Translations under genes and position numbers: made by a program
Notes under the pieces: generated by a model
Database searches by the model: none
Seen by the model: only the letters and a program-made list of their open reading frames with translations
Told to the model about the DNA's origin: nothing
Shown here: positions 1 to 10,249 of the stretch, one piece after another
Position numbering within the stretch: the stretch's first letter is position 1
Layout: the number at the start of each line of letters is the position of its first letter
Source of the DNA: Agrobacterium arsenijevicii
GTDB lineage: Bacteria; Pseudomonadota; Alphaproteobacteria; Rhizobiales; Rhizobiaceae
Assembly: GCA_000949895.1 (NCBI GenBank)
Contig: JWIT01000010.1
Span: 1-64,000 of the forward strand
Direction: 5' to 3'
Length of the DNA: 64,000 nt

Positions 1-212
1 GTGCCGGTGTCGCGTCTCTGGCTCACGGCGTTGTCGCTGACGGGGCGCGGGCCGACGATCTGGGCTTGCGGGTGGGGCATATGGGCGGGTGCGACGATCG
101 GTTCCGGGGTCTTGCAGGCAGCGAGCATGACGCCGGAGAGCGAAAGGACAGCGATTCTCGCGGCGTTTTCCGCATATGTTCCCCATGTGCCCATGTGCTT
201 GCCCATCGTCAT
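1..212 (-). CDS. Putative lipoprotein, 5' part only (runs off left edge)
   Basis: The reverse strand is open from an ATG at 212 to the window edge (70 codons). The N-terminus reads MTMGKHMG, then a hydrophobic stretch ending in VMLAAC, which fits a lipoprotein signal peptide with the lipid-modified Cys near residue 33. A Pro-rich linker follows (KTPEPIVAP). A purine-rich AGGCGG lies just upstream of the ATG. The gene is divergent from phaC, sharing a promoter region of about 130 bases. The downstream part is outside the window, so the family cannot be told. A plus-strand reading of the same bases has no such features and was discarded. Confidence 0.6.
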   Translation of the reverse strand, partial: MTMGKHMGTWGTYAENAARIAVLSLSGVMLAACKTPEPIVAPAHMPHPQAQIVGPRPVSDNAVSQRRDTG

Positions 213-344
213 GTTCCGCCTGTAAAGATATCGCCGATATCGAATTCGACTGCGGTTCGGCCCTTTGTGGCCTCCCCTTGCTGGTGGAACTTGTATTCGT
301 TTTCATGCAGAATGTGCAAACACAAATTTGGTGGAGGACGGCGC

Positions 345-2204
345 ATGGCAGGTGTTGACGGCGGGGCAGAGAAAAAGGGTGGCAAAACGCCCGGTTTCGA
401 CGCTACTTCCGCCGAGGCTTACCTGATCCGCGATCCCGAAACCTTCGCGATCAACATCGCTCGTGCGCTCGAAAACCTCGGCAAAGCCGCATCCGAATGG
501 CTGGCACCCCGCGAACGCGGCGAGATTCCACAGACCAGCGCCGATCCGATGACCGATCTCATCAAGACGTTGTCCGATGTCGCCGAATACTGGATGGCGG
601 AACCGAAACGGTCCATCGAAGCACAGACCCACCTGCTTTCCAGCTATTATGATCTCTGGGCAAAATCGGTGGCGCAGTTTTCCGAGGATGCCGATTCGCC
701 CTCGGCAAAAGCCACCGGGACCGGCCCGACGGAGCGCAGGAACAGACGTTTTGCGGATGCGGACTGGCAGGCCAATCCGTTTTTCGATTTTCTCCTGAAA
801 GCCTATCAGACCACCGTCGGTTTTGCCGACCGGATGGTGATGGAAGCCGAAGGGCTGGACGAGCATACCCGCACCAAGGCATTGTTTTACATGCGGCAGG
901 TGACGGAGGCCCTCTCACCGGCCAACTTCGTTTTCACCAACCCGCAGGTGTTCCGCGAGACGGTTGCCTCCAGCGGCGCCAATCTCGTCAAGGGCATGGC
1001 GCAACTCGCCGAAGATGTTGCGGCCGGTCATGGCCACCTGAAACTGCGCCAGACCGATTACAGCAAATTCGTCATCGGCCAGAACATTGCCGTTACGTCA
1101 GGCAAGGTGGTTGCCAGAAGCCCGCTCTGCGAGATCATCCACTACGCGCCGACGACGAAAAAGGTCTTCAAACGTCCGCTGCTCATCGTGCCGCCATGGA
1201 TCAACAAGTTCTACATTCTCGATCTCAACCCGCAGAAATCCTTCGTTAAATGGTGTCTTGATCAGGGCCATAGCGTGTTCATGGTCTCGTGGATCAACCC
1301 GGACGCCAAGCTCGCCGACAAGGGCTGGGAGGACTATATCCGCGAAGGCATCGACTTCGCCCTCGACACGATCGAGGAACGGACCGGCGAAAAGGGGATC
1401 AATGCCATCGGTTATTGCGTTGGCGGCACGCTTTTGTCCTCGGCGCTGGCCCTGCATGCGCAGGAAGGCGACGGGCGCATCCGCAGCGCCACGCTCCTCG
1501 CCGCCCAGACCGATTTCATCCATGCAGGCGACCTCAAGGTCTTTATCGACGAGGGCCAGCTTGCAGCGCTCGACAGGCACATGCAGGCAGTCGGTTATCT
1601 CGACGGCTCGATCATGGCGACCGTGTTCAACATGCTGCGCGCATCCGATCTCATCTGGCCTTACGTGGTCGACAATTACCTGCGCGGCACGGAACCCCTG
1701 CCCTTCGATCTCCTGTACTGGAACTCCGATTCGACCCGGGTGACAGCCGCCTGCCATTCATTTTATCTGCGCAATTGTTACCTCGAGAACAATCTCGCCC
1801 GCGGGCTGATGCGCGTGGCGGACAAGCGGATCAATCTCGGCGACATCAAAATCCCGGTCTACGATCTCGCCACCCGCGACGACCATATCGCCCCGGCGAA
1901 ATCGGTCTTCACCGGTGCTGCACTGTTCGGCGGGCCGGTGGAATTCGTACTCGGCGCCTCCGGCCACATAGCGGGCGTCATCAACCCGCCGCAGCTTGAA
2001 AAATACCAATATTGGACAGGCACATCACCATCCGGAGACTTCGATGCCTGGCAGGCCTCCGCCAACGCCCATAAGGGCTCCTGGTGGGTACACTGGCAGA
2101 ACTGGATCGAAGCCCAGGATGGTGAAAAGGTGAAGGCGCGAAAACCGGAAGACGGCGAGCGCCCGATGCTCGGCGACGCGCCGGGAACCTATGTCCTTTC
2201 CTGA
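345..2204 (+). CDS. phaC: Class I poly(3-hydroxyalkanoate) synthase
   Basis: Polymerises (R)-3-hydroxyacyl-CoA into polyhydroxyalkanoate at the surface of storage granules. The 619-residue product has the PhaC N-terminal domain followed by an alpha/beta-hydrolase core with the lipase-like box GYCVGG (Cys358, nucleophile). Asp513 (in RDDHIAP) and His541 (in GASGHIAG) complete the triad; the 28-residue Asp-His spacing equals that of the Cupriavidus enzyme. The ATG at 345 is preceded by GGAGGACG, whereas the frame stays open upstream to 66 without a better start. The N-terminus is somewhat longer than the usual 560-600 residues. It is followed after 39 bases by sfsA on the same strand. No phaA/phaB genes are adjacent, so substrate supply is encoded elsewhere. 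Confidence 0.96.
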   Translation: MAGVDGGAEKKGGKTPGFDATSAEAYLIRDPETFAINIARALENLGKAASEWLAPRERGEIPQTSADPMTDLIKTLSDVAEYWMAEPKRSIEAQTHLLSSYYDLWAKSVAQFSEDADSPSAKATGTGPTERRNRRFADADWQANPFFDFLLKAYQTTVGFADRMVMEAEGLDEHTRTKALFYMRQVTEALSPANFVFTNPQVFRETVASSGANLVKGMAQLAEDVAAGHGHLKLRQTDYSKFVIGQNIAVTSGKVVARSPLCEIIHYAPTTKKVFKRPLLIVPPWINKFYILDLNPQKSFVKWCLDQGHSVFMVSWINPDAKLADKGWEDYIREGIDFALDTIEERTGEKGINAIGYCVGGTLLSSALALHAQEGDGRIRSATLLAAQTDFIHAGDLKVFIDEGQLAALDRHMQAVGYLDGSIMATVFNMLRASDLIWPYVVDNYLRGTEPLPFDLLYWNSDSTRVTAACHSFYLRNCYLENNLARGLMRVADKRINLGDIKIPVYDLATRDDHIAPAKSVFTGAALFGGPVEFVLGASGHIAGVINPPQLEKYQYWTGTSPSGDFDAWQASANAHKGSWWVHWQNWIEAQDGEKVKARKPEDGERPMLGDAPGTYVLS

Positions 2205-2243
2205 CGAAATCTGCCCGCTCTCACCTCTCACCTTTCAGGCCAC

Positions 2244-2963
2244 ATGCTCTTCACGCCCCCGCTCGTTCCCGCCACGCTGATCGCCCGCTATAAACGTTTC
2301 CTCTTCGATGCCGTTCTGGAGGACGGCACGGCGATTACCGGCTCCTGCCCCAATACCGGCTCCATGCGCGGGCTGACCACGCCGGGATCACGCATCTGGC
2401 TGTCCGAACATGACAGCCCGACCCGCAAGTATCGGCACATGCTGGAAATGGTCGAGGCCGATGGCACCGTAGTCGGCATCAATACCGGCATGCCGAACCG
2501 GCTGGCGGAAGAAGCCATCCTCAATGGCCGCATCCCGCAGCTTGGCGGTTATTCGACCATCAGGCGCGAGCAGAAATACGGTCGCAATTCCCGCATCGAT
2601 TTCCTGCTTTCCGAAACCGGGCGGCCGGACGCCTATGTGGAGGTGAAGAACGTGCATTTCATGCGCGAAAAGGGACTGGCTGAATTTCCCGATACCGCCA
2701 CCAAGCGCGGCACCAAACATCTGGAGGAGCTGGGCGACGCAGCAGAGGCCGGTCACCGGGCGGTGATGCTTTACCTCATCCAGCGCGACGATTGCGACCG
2801 GCTGCGCATCTGCGATGATCTGGATCCGGTCTATGCGTTGGCGTTTCAGCGGGCTATGGCGCGCGGCGTGGAGGCCTATGCGGTGAAATGCAGCGTTTCC
2901 CCGGCACAAATTTCGGTCAGCGGAACGGTTGCGATGGACGAATGGCGTCCGGCTGCATTATGA
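2244..2963 (+). CDS. sfsA: SfsA family DNA/RNA nuclease-like protein
   Basis: This 239-residue protein matches the SfsA (sugar fermentation stimulation) family in length and motifs: the N-terminal [14 protein letters not shown], the conserved [10 protein letters not shown], and the C-terminal EVKNVHF and [11 protein letters not shown] segments. The last two resemble the nuclease-like core (D/E...E.K) attributed to the family. The role in E. coli was originally described as stimulating maltose genes; the biochemical role here is uncertain. The gene lies 39 bases after phaC and 31 bases before map, so sfsA-map-radC may be one transcription unit, possibly started from the phaC promoter. Confidence 0.92.
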   Translation: MLFTPPLVPATLIARYKRFLFDAVLEDGTAITGSCPNTGSMRGLTTPGSRIWLSEHDSPTRKYRHMLEMVEADGTVVGINTGMPNRLAEEAILNGRIPQLGGYSTIRREQKYGRNSRIDFLLSETGRPDAYVEVKNVHFMREKGLAEFPDTATKRGTKHLEELGDAAEAGHRAVMLYLIQRDDCDRLRICDDLDPVYALAFQRAMARGVEAYAVKCSVSPAQISVSGTVAMDEWRPAAL

Positions 2964-2994
2964 ACGGAGATGTAAAAAGACAGAAAGCACTATC

Positions 2995-3828
2995 ATGGTC
3001 ACCTATATCGAAGCAGCCTCCGCCCCCTTGAAGAATACCGGCGTCATCCGCCTCTATACCGCGGAAGATTTTGACGGAATGCGCAAGGCGTGCCAGCTGA
3101 CGGCGCGTTGCCTCGATGAACTGGCGGCAATCGTCAAGCCGGGCGTGACGACTGACGCCATCGACCGTTTCGTGTTCGAGTTCGGCGCCGACCATGGCGC
3201 GCTGCCGGCAACGCTGAATTATCGTGGTTATACCAAGTCCGTCTGCACCTCGATCAACCATGTGGTCTGCCACGGCATTCCGGATGCAAAGCCGCTGCGC
3301 GAAGGCGAGATCGTCAATATCGACGTCACCTATATTCTGGACGGCTGGCACGGCGATTCGAGCCGTATGTATCCGGTCGGCACGATCAAGCGCGCCGCCG
3401 AGCGCCTGATGGAAGTGACCTATGAATGCCTGATGCTCGGCATCGCGGCGGTGAAGCCGGGTGCGCGCACCGGCGCGATCGGTGCGGCGATACAGGCCTA
3501 TGCCGAGGCGGAGCGCTGCTCGGTGGTGCGCGATTTCTGCGGCCACGGCGTTGGACGCCTGTTCCACGACACCCCCAATATCCTGCATTACGGCCGCCCT
3601 GACGAAGGCCCGGAAATCCGCGAAGGCATGATCTTCACCATCGAGCCGATGATCAATCTCGGCAAACCGCATGTGAAGGTGCTCTCCGATGGCTGGACGG
3701 CGGTGACGCGCGACCGCTCTCTGTCCGCGCAATACGAACATGCGGTCGGCGTAACAGCCACCGGTTGCGAAATCTTCACGCTGTCGCCGGGCGGTTTTGA
3801 CCGTCCGGGCCTGCCGCCACTCGCATAA
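2995..3828 (+). CDS. map: Type I methionine aminopeptidase
   Basis: Removes the N-terminal Met from nascent proteins. The 277-residue protein shows the type I map pattern: VCHGIP near the substrate-binding His, the metal ligands in [45 protein letters not shown] and [11 protein letters not shown]. The ATG at 2995 ([11 protein letters not shown]) is chosen; an in-frame upstream extension to 2929 overlaps sfsA and gives a sequence unlike the family. The N-terminus is about 20 residues longer than the E. coli protein, as in many alphaproteobacteria. radC starts 13 bases after the stop. Confidence 0.95.
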   Translation: MVTYIEAASAPLKNTGVIRLYTAEDFDGMRKACQLTARCLDELAAIVKPGVTTDAIDRFVFEFGADHGALPATLNYRGYTKSVCTSINHVVCHGIPDAKPLREGEIVNIDVTYILDGWHGDSSRMYPVGTIKRAAERLMEVTYECLMLGIAAVKPGARTGAIGAAIQAYAEAERCSVVRDFCGHGVGRLFHDTPNILHYGRPDEGPEIREGMIFTIEPMINLGKPHVKVLSDGWTAVTRDRSLSAQYEHAVGVTATGCEIFTLSPGGFDRPGLPPLA

Positions 3829-3841
3829 GGCCAGACCGCCT

Positions 3842-4687
3842 ATGGCAAAACGCCCCGCCTCGCCTCCCGCCGATCTTCCATCGACCTCCGGCTTTCAGGC
3901 GGGAAAGGGCGATCTGTTCGACGGAACGGATGAGCGCGGCTTCTTTGCCGAACCGCGAAGTGCGGTGAAGAAGACCGCGGAACGCCCCGCAACCATTGCG
4001 GAGCCGGAAGCGGAGACCGCCCACTATCACGGTCACCGGGACAGGCTGCGGACACGTTATCGCGATGGCGGCGATGCCGCCCTTGCCGATTACGAACTGC
4101 TGGAACTTCTGCTTTTCCGGTTGATCCCGAGGCGCGACACCAAACCCATCGCCAAGGCGCTGATCGCCCGCTTCGGAACGCTTGGCGGCGTGCTCGGCGC
4201 GCCGTTGCCGCTGTTGCAGGAGGTGAAGGGCGTGGGCGAGGCCGTGGCGCTCGATCTGAAGCTTGTCGCCTCCGTTTCCCAGCGCATGCTGAAAAGCGAA
4301 ATCCGCAACAAGCAGCTTCTCGGCTCCTGGTCCTCGGTCATCGAATATTGCCACGCCGCCATGGCCCATGAAACGCGCGAACAATTCCGCATCCTGTTCC
4401 TCGACAAGCGCAATGTCCTGATCGCCGACGAGGTGCAGGGTCAGGGAACCGTGGACCACACCCCGGTCTATCCGCGTGAAGTGGTGCGCCGCGCCCTCGA
4501 ACTTTCCGCTACAGCCTTGATTTTAATACATAATCATCCGAGTGGAGACCCCACCCCCTCGCGTGCGGATATCGAGATGACCAAAACCATCATCGATACG
4601 GCAAAGCCACTGGGAATAGCGGTTCACGACCACATCATCATCGGCAAGGACGGCCACGCAAGCTTCAAAGGGCTTCGGCTGATCTGA
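3842..4687 (+). CDS. radC: RadC/JAMM-domain family protein
   Basis: The 281-residue protein has a variable Pro-rich N-terminus (about 60 residues), a helix-hairpin-helix-like region (HRDRLRTRY...[12 protein letters not shown]...[13 protein letters not shown]) and a C-terminal MPN+/JAMM domain. The metal-binding signature [18 protein letters not shown] is intact near residue 230. Despite the name, RadC proteins are not established repair enzymes; the fold suggests a zinc-dependent protease-like activity. The ATG at 3842 begins [11 protein letters not shown], 13 bases after map. It is the last gene of the plus-strand run; 146 bases separate it from the TadE-like gene. Confidence 0.93.
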   Translation: MAKRPASPPADLPSTSGFQAGKGDLFDGTDERGFFAEPRSAVKKTAERPATIAEPEAETAHYHGHRDRLRTRYRDGGDAALADYELLELLLFRLIPRRDTKPIAKALIARFGTLGGVLGAPLPLLQEVKGVGEAVALDLKLVASVSQRMLKSEIRNKQLLGSWSSVIEYCHAAMAHETREQFRILFLDKRNVLIADEVQGQGTVDHTPVYPREVVRRALELSATALILIHNHPSGDPTPSRADIEMTKTIIDTAKPLGIAVHDHIIIGKDGHASFKGLRLI

Positions 4688-4833
4688 AATCCAGCGGTGC
4701 CGAGGTGAAGGTGTTTCCTCGCCTGCAACCCATAAGAGCGGCATCAATACAAAATTAACACCTATAAATTAGCATTTCCGAAAATAAGAATAAAGGCATC
4801 TGACCTTGATGCCTAAAGGAACGGGGGTGCTTT

Positions 4834-5256
4834 ATGTTTAATGGAGTGCGTTTCTTTCGTGATCGATCCGGCTCGTCTGCTGTCGAGTTCGCCATCGTCG
4901 CACCGATATTCTTTCTCGTCCTGCTGACCATGATTGCCTACGGCATCTATCTGATGGCTGCCTATTCGGTGCAGCAGATCGCCGCCGACGCGGCAAGAAC
5001 GGCGGTTGCCGGGCTGAATACGACCGAGCGCCAGCAGCTTGCCAGGGATTTCATCACCAAAAGCAACCTCAATTACGCTTTCATGGACAAGACGCGTTTC
5101 ACGGTCGACGTCGCCACCGATCCCGCCAATGCCAACCAGTTCACGGTCAAGGTCGAATATGACGCCCGCGATCTGCCGATCTGGAGCCTCTACAGCTACA
5201 CCCTGCCCGAGCCGGTCATCCGGCGTTTTTCAACCATCCGGATCGGAGGAGCATGA
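4834..5256 (+). CDS. TadE-like pilus assembly protein
   Basis: A 140-residue protein with the TadE pattern: a short basic leader (FFRDRSG), then SSAVEFAIVAPIFFLVLLTMIAYGIYL. The Glu lies at +5 after Gly, as in class III prepilin-type signals. A small extracytoplasmic domain follows the single membrane helix. It is separated by one base from the next gene, which encodes a TadG-like protein, so the two are almost certainly co-translated. The start is preceded by GGGGG at a good distance. No tad/cpa ATPase, secretin or flp prepilin gene is nearby, so the pair is an orphan outlier of a Flp-type system or has been recruited to another envelope function. Confidence 0.85.
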   Translation: MFNGVRFFRDRSGSSAVEFAIVAPIFFLVLLTMIAYGIYLMAAYSVQQIAADAARTAVAGLNTTERQQLARDFITKSNLNYAFMDKTRFTVDVATDPANANQFTVKVEYDARDLPIWSLYSYTLPEPVIRRFSTIRIGGA

Positions 5257-5257
5257 C

Positions 5258-6997
5258 ATGCAAACTATCTCTTCTTTGCTTCCCCGTTTCCTCAAAGACC
5301 GCAGGGGCAACATCGCCATCTCGGCGGGGCTCACCGCACCGCTTTTCATCGGCATTCTGGCGCTCGGCGTCGATTATGGCTACCTGACCCTGCAGAAGCG
5401 GCAGTTGCAGCAAACCGCCGATCTTGCGGCCATCTCGGCGGCGGCCAGTGCCGCCGACCCCGAAAAGGCAGTCCAGCAATATTTTGCCCTCAACGGCATG
5501 AATCTCGGGGTCAAGACACCGAACGGTCTCCTGACCGTGAACGGCCTTGTACCTTTCGACCCTTTGAACGAATTCGCCAAAAGTAACGGTTACGCAGAGG
5601 TCGTCAAAGGTCACTACGAGCCAGACGCGACCCTTCCGGTCGGCAAGCGGTTCGTCGAAAACGCGCTTCCAACCAATGCGATGAAAGTGAACATCGTCGA
5701 GAAGGGCCAGATATTCTTCGCTTCCGCCTTCACCACGCCACCCAAAATTTCGGCGATCGGCACTGCCTCATCTCAAAAGATCGCGGCATTTTCGGTGGGA
5801 TCGCGACTGGCAAGCCTCGATGAAGGAATTTTGAACAGCCTGCTTGGCGGCCTGCTCGGCACCACGGTTTCGCTCAAACTCATGGATTACCAGGCGCTTC
5901 TCGCAGCCGATGTCAACGCGCTGCATGTCGTCGAAGCGCTTGCCATCGATCTCAACCTGACAGCCGGCACCTACAAGGATGTTCTGAAGACGGAAATCAC
6001 CTACGGCAAATTCCTCGACGCGCTGACGAAGACCACAGGTCTGCAGCCGGCGGTCGCCAACATTCTGAAAACGCTGGCAAAAACTGCCAACAAGAGCAAC
6101 ATCAAGATTCAGCTTGAGGAAATACTCAATCTCGGCCCGTTCTCGGACAAGCTGATCGGTAGCGGCGAAAACCTCAAGGTCACCGCCGGCGTTTTCGATC
6201 TTCTCAACGCCGCCGCCGTGGCGGGCAATAGCGGCAACCAGCTGGCACTCAATCTCAACGCCAATCTTCTCGGTCTAGCCTCGGTCAAGACGACACTCGC
6301 CGTTGGAGAACCGCCCGTCGAAACGCCGTCGCTTGCCGTCGGCGGTCAGGGCACCGTGGTGCGCACCGCACAAACCCGGCTTGCGGTCAGTGTCGTGGTC
6401 GACGGGCTGCAGGCGATTGCCGGCCTCAAGGTCAATATTCCGCTCTATGTGGAAGTTGCCCATGCCGAAGCACGGCTTGCCGACATTCGCTGCACGGGTG
6501 GCGGACAGGGAACCGTCGACGTCGAGGTCGTTCCCGGCGTCGTGGAAATCGCACTTGGCAATGTCGATACCTCGGCCTTCGCCAATTTCGGCAAGGACCC
6601 GCGTGTCACCAAGACTGCAATCGTGGACTCGGCCCTGCTCGCCATCAATGGCAGCGCCATGATCAATGCCACCAACATGGCGAAAACCAAACTGACCTTC
6701 ACGCAGTCGGATATCACCCAGGCGAAGATCAAGAGCGTCTCCACCAAGGATACCGTTACCACTCTTGTCAGTTCACTGCTGAAGAACCTCAATCTGGATA
6801 TCAGGCTTCTCTTCCTCAATCTCGATCTGGGAGGTCTGGCGGGCATCCAGTCAGCGCTTGCCAACACACTTTCGCTGGTCACTGCACCGGTCGATGAGCT
6901 GCTCTACAACGTGCTGCTGGTTCTGGGGGTCAAGATCGGCGAAGCCGATGTGCGGGTCACGGATGTTCGCTGCCAGCAGCCGGCGCTGGTACAGTAA
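5258..6997 (+). CDS. TadG-like pilus assembly / envelope protein
   Basis: A 579-residue protein starting MQTISSLLPRFLKDRRGNIAISAGLTAPLFIGILALGVDYG. This is the Tad/TadG-type N-terminal anchor followed by QLQQTADLAAISAAA, typical of TadG-like proteins. The rest is a large extracytoplasmic region rich in Leu, Asn, Val and Thr with alternating beta-like segments. It contains two single-Cys motifs of the form DIRCTGGG and DVRCQQP, which could form a disulfide. There is no obvious von Willebrand A domain. It begins one base after the TadE-like gene. A strong terminator follows 15 bases after the stop. Confidence 0.82.
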   Translation: MQTISSLLPRFLKDRRGNIAISAGLTAPLFIGILALGVDYGYLTLQKRQLQQTADLAAISAAASAADPEKAVQQYFALNGMNLGVKTPNGLLTVNGLVPFDPLNEFAKSNGYAEVVKGHYEPDATLPVGKRFVENALPTNAMKVNIVEKGQIFFASAFTTPPKISAIGTASSQKIAAFSVGSRLASLDEGILNSLLGGLLGTTVSLKLMDYQALLAADVNALHVVEALAIDLNLTAGTYKDVLKTEITYGKFLDALTKTTGLQPAVANILKTLAKTANKSNIKIQLEEILNLGPFSDKLIGSGENLKVTAGVFDLLNAAAVAGNSGNQLALNLNANLLGLASVKTTLAVGEPPVETPSLAVGGQGTVVRTAQTRLAVSVVVDGLQAIAGLKVNIPLYVEVAHAEARLADIRCTGGGQGTVDVEVVPGVVEIALGNVDTSAFANFGKDPRVTKTAIVDSALLAINGSAMINATNMAKTKLTFTQSDITQAKIKSVSTKDTVTTLVSSLLKNLNLDIRLLFLNLDLGGLAGIQSALANTLSLVTAPVDELLYNVLLVLGVKIGEADVRVTDVRCQQPALVQ

Positions 6998-7012
6998 CCA
7001 GGCCGACAGCCA

Positions 7013-7050
7013 TAAAAAAAGCCGCCGGGAATATCCCGGCGGCTTTTTTG
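7013..7050. terminator. Bidirectional intrinsic terminator
   Basis: A perfect 10-bp stem (7021-7030 with 7034-7043) with loop ATA is flanked by an A-run (7013-7020) and a T-run (7044-7049). It therefore works on both strands. It lies between the stop of the TadG-like gene (6997, plus) and the stop of the DAHP synthase gene (7068, minus). Confidence 0.93.
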
Positions 7051-7067
7051 TTTGATCGGCCTTTAAA

Positions 7068-8444
7068 TCAGGCGGTGGCAATCGCCAGACGCTTTTCGTC
7101 CCGACCGCTCTTCATGCGCTCGGACAGAAGGAAGGCCAGTTCCAATGCCTGATCGGCGTTGAGGCGCGGATCGCAATGGGTGTGGTAACGATCCGACAGC
7201 GAATCCGCCGTCACGGCGCGCGCGCCGCCGGTGCATTCCGTCACGTCCTTGCCCGTCATCTCGATGTGGATGCCGCCCGGATGCGTGCCTTCGGCGCGGT
7301 GGATCTGGAAGAAGCTTTCGACTTCCGACAGGATGCGCTCGAACGGACGCGTCTTGTAGTGGTTGAGCGTGATGGTGTTGCCATGCATCGGATCGCAGGA
7401 CCAGACGACCTTGCGGCCTTCTTTCTCCACCGCGCGGATGAGCTTCGGCAGGCTGTCAGCAACCTTGTCGTGGCCGAAACGGCAAATCAGCGTCAGGCGG
7501 CCCGCCTCGTTTGTCGGGTTCAGCGCGTCGATCAGCTCGATCAGATTGTCAGGCGTCAGCGACGGTCCGCACTTCAGGCCGATCGGGTTCTTGATGCCGC
7601 GGAAATATTCCACATGCGCATGGTCGAGCTGACGTGTGCGGTCGCCGATCCAGATCATGTGGCCGGACGTGGCATACCAGTCGCCGGAAGTGGAATCGAC
7701 GCGGGTCAGCGCCTCTTCGTAACCGAGCAACAGAGCCTCATGGCTGGTGAAGAAATCGGTTTCGCGCAGGCTCGGATTGTTCTCCGCGCTGATGCCGATC
7801 GCCTGCATGAAGTTCATGGTCTCGGAAATCCGATCGGCCAGCTTGCGGTAACGGTCCGCCTGCGGGCTGTCCTTGATGAAACCGAGCATCCACTGGTGAA
7901 CGTTTTCAAGGTTGGCATAACCACCCATCGCGAAAGCGCGCAGCAGGTTGAGCGTCGCCGCCGACTGGCGGTAAGCGTCGAGCTGGCGCTCCGGGTTCGG
8001 AATGCGCGAGGCCTCGTTGAATTCGATGCCGTTGATGATGTCGCCGCGGTAGGACGGCAACGTCACGCCATCAAGCACTTCCACGTTGGAAGAGCGCGGC
8101 TTGGCGAACTGGCCGGCAATACGGCCGACCTTCACGACAGGCAACTGCGCGCCATAGGTCAGCACGACAGCCATCTGCAGGAAAGCGCGGAAGAAGTCGC
8201 GGATATTGTCCGCGCCATGCTCGAGGAAGCTTTCGGCGCAATCGCCACCCTGCAGCAGGAAGGCGTTACCTTCGGCCACATTGGCGAGCTGCTTTTTCAG
8301 ACGGCGGGCTTCACCGGCAAAAACGAGCGGCGGATAGGTCGCAAGCGTGGCTTCCGTTGCCGCAAGCGCTGTCGCGTCAGGATATTCGGGAACCTGCTGG
8401 ATTGGCTTCTGCCGCCAGCTACCGGGGGTCCAATTCTGTGCCAT
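7068..8444 (-). CDS. Class II 3-deoxy-7-phosphoheptulonate (DAHP) synthase
   Basis: Catalyses the first step of the shikimate pathway, condensing phosphoenolpyruvate with erythrose 4-phosphate. The 458-residue protein is plant/Mycobacterium type (class II). It shows [48 protein letters not shown] and [11 protein letters not shown], which hold the substrate- and metal-binding residues. The ATG at 8444 ([10 protein letters not shown]) has AAGGGTAAG upstream; the frame is open to 8579 but that extension is not family-like. It is transcribed alone, ending at the shared terminator. Symbols aroF, aroG and aroA-II are all used for this family, so none is given. Confidence 0.95.
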   Translation of the reverse strand: MAQNWTPGSWRQKPIQQVPEYPDATALAATEATLATYPPLVFAGEARRLKKQLANVAEGNAFLLQGGDCAESFLEHGADNIRDFFRAFLQMAVVLTYGAQLPVVKVGRIAGQFAKPRSSNVEVLDGVTLPSYRGDIINGIEFNEASRIPNPERQLDAYRQSAATLNLLRAFAMGGYANLENVHQWMLGFIKDSPQADRYRKLADRISETMNFMQAIGISAENNPSLRETDFFTSHEALLLGYEEALTRVDSTSGDWYATSGHMIWIGDRTRQLDHAHVEYFRGIKNPIGLKCGPSLTPDNLIELIDALNPTNEAGRLTLICRFGHDKVADSLPKLIRAVEKEGRKVVWSCDPMHGNTITLNHYKTRPFERILSEVESFFQIHRAEGTHPGGIHIEMTGKDVTECTGGARAVTADSLSDRYHTHCDPRLNADQALELAFLLSERMKSGRDEKRLAIATA

Positions 8445-8617
8445 GTTCTTACCCTTTTCTCGCCCGCGCACTTTTGCGCGACCGCCTCGAAAAATTGAGC
8501 GGCTTATAGCTCCAAGCACAGGCTTTGCATAGCCGATGTCAGGGCCATCCGGCCCATTCCGGCCGTTTTGGGCGCTCAACGCGCATAAAAGTCAATTCAA
8601 ACGATTTAACAAACCAA

Positions 8618-8652
8618 CCACCACCCGAAAAACATCGGTTTTCAGGTGGTGG
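8618..8652 (-). terminator. Hairpin downstream of gor
   Basis: An inverted repeat of 14 positions (8618-8631 with 8639-8652, one mismatch) with a 7-base loop lies 44 bases beyond the gor stop. On the minus strand it is followed only by a T-rich stretch (GGTTGGTTTG) rather than a clean T-run. It is probably the gor terminator, upstream of the DAHP synthase promoter. Confidence 0.6.
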
Positions 8653-8695
8653 CAGGCAAATTCGGAGACGCGATTATATCACGCCTGCGACGGCG

Positions 8696-10081
8696 CTACA
8701 CGCGCTCACCGTTCACCACGCGGTAGCTCGGCGAATACATCGTCACCAGTTCCTCGGCAGCCGTCGGATGAACCGCCATGGTGCGATCGAAATCGTCCTT
8801 GGTGCAGCCGGCTTTCAGCGTGATGCCGAGAAGCTGTGCCATTTCACCGGCCTCGTGGCCGAGAATATGCGCACCGACGACCTTGCGATCGGCAGCATTG
8901 ACGATCAGCTTCATGATCGTCTTTTCCTGACGGCCGGAAAGCGTCGCCTTCATCGGACGGAATTGCGCGCGATAGACTTCCAGCTCCGGGTACTTCCGGC
9001 CCGCTTCCTCTTCGGAAAGTCCTACCGTGCCGATTTCCGGCTGCGAGAATACCGCTGTTGCAATCAACTCGTGGTCCGGCTTCGTCGGGTTGTTCTTGTA
9101 TTCGGTCTCGATGAAGCACATGGCCTCGTGGATCGCCACTGGCGTCAACTGTACCCGGTCGGTGACGTCGCCCAGCGCGAAGATATGCGGCACGTTCGTA
9201 CGTGAATAATCGTCGACGATGATTGCGCCACGCGCATCCACTTTCACACCGGCATTTTCAAGGCCGAGGCCCTTGGTGCTCGGGTCGCGGCCAAGCGCCA
9301 GCATCACCGTTTCGACAGCAAGCGTGCCATTGTTCTTGGTGCGAGCCTGCAATGTGCCCTCGCCCTTCGTCACTTCCTCGATGATATCGCCCAGCAGGAT
9401 CTTGATACCCTTGGCTTCCATCGCTTCATGAAGGCCCTTGCGCATGTCGTGGTCGAAACGCGAAAGGATCTCCTTACCGCGATAGATCAGTGTCGTTTCG
9501 ACGCCGAGCCCGTGGAAGATATTGGCGAATTCCACGGCAATATAACCGCCGCCGGCGATCAGGATCGATTTCGGCAGCTCTTCCAGATGGAAAGCCTCGT
9601 TGGACGAAATCGTCAGCTCATGGCCAGGCAGCGCCTTGTGTTCGTTCGGCGTACCACCGACAGCGATGACGATGCGCTCGGCGGTGAAGGTCTCGCCGGT
9701 CTTCGTCAGCTTCACGGTATGCGCATCGACGAGTTCCGCACGGCTGTCGAAAATATCGGCCTTGGCGTTATCAAGACCCTTGCGGTAAAGCCCTTCGAGA
9801 CGGGTGATTTCCTTGTCCTTCGCCGCGATCAGTTTTTTCCAGTCGAAGCTGCGCTCGCCGACGCTCCAGCCGTAGCCTTCGGCATCCTCGAAATGTTCAG
9901 GGAATTGCGAGGCATAAACGAACAGCTTCTTCGGCACGCAGCCACGTATGACGCAGGTTCCGCCGTAACGGTATTCCTCGGTGATCGCCACGCGCTTGCC
10001 GAGCGAGGCCGCCACGCGGGCGCTTCGCACACCGCCGGAACCGCCACCGATGACGAAAAGATCGTAGTCATAAGCTGTCAT
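8696..10081 (-). CDS. gor: Glutathione-disulfide reductase
   Basis: NADPH-dependent FAD enzyme that reduces oxidised glutathione in the cytoplasm. The 461-residue product starts with the FAD-binding GGGSGGVRSARVAASLG and carries the redox-active disulfide GGTCVIRGCVPKK. It has a second Rossmann GGGYIAVEFA, the FAD motif FALGDVTDR and the C-terminal active-site His in MAVHPTAAEEL. The ATG at 10081 is preceded by AGGGG at 8 bases; a TTG two codons earlier is possible but less likely. An intrinsic terminator lies upstream, so gor probably has its own promoter between 10082 and 10170. Confidence 0.95.
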   Translation of the reverse strand: MTAYDYDLFVIGGGSGGVRSARVAASLGKRVAITEEYRYGGTCVIRGCVPKKLFVYASQFPEHFEDAEGYGWSVGERSFDWKKLIAAKDKEITRLEGLYRKGLDNAKADIFDSRAELVDAHTVKLTKTGETFTAERIVIAVGGTPNEHKALPGHELTISSNEAFHLEELPKSILIAGGGYIAVEFANIFHGLGVETTLIYRGKEILSRFDHDMRKGLHEAMEAKGIKILLGDIIEEVTKGEGTLQARTKNNGTLAVETVMLALGRDPSTKGLGLENAGVKVDARGAIIVDDYSRTNVPHIFALGDVTDRVQLTPVAIHEAMCFIETEYKNNPTKPDHELIATAVFSQPEIGTVGLSEEEAGRKYPELEVYRAQFRPMKATLSGRQEKTIMKLIVNAADRKVVGAHILGHEAGEMAQLLGITLKAGCTKDDFDRTMAVHPTAAEELVTMYSPSYRVVNGERV

Positions 10082-10173
10082 AGTCAAAACCCCTGATCAA
10101 ACCACACGCCATCGGCCTCAAGACGGGCTGCGGCGCATTCTAGGCACATATAGGTGCTGCGACGCACAAATGA

Positions 10174-10199
10174 AAAGCCCGACCTTGCGGCCGGGCTTT
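10174..10199 (-). terminator. Intrinsic terminator after the rpiA-DUF2059 unit
   Basis: A stem of AAAGCCCG pairing with CGGGCTTT, extended inward by CC/GG around one mismatch, closes a TTGC loop. On the minus strand it is followed by TTTTCATTT. It lies about 50 bases past the DUF2059 stop and separates that unit from gor. Confidence 0.8.
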
Positions 10200-10249
10200 G
10201 AATATTTCTGAACCTGAGCTTCTTGGGCCCAATGCTCTATGTCCTGCAC

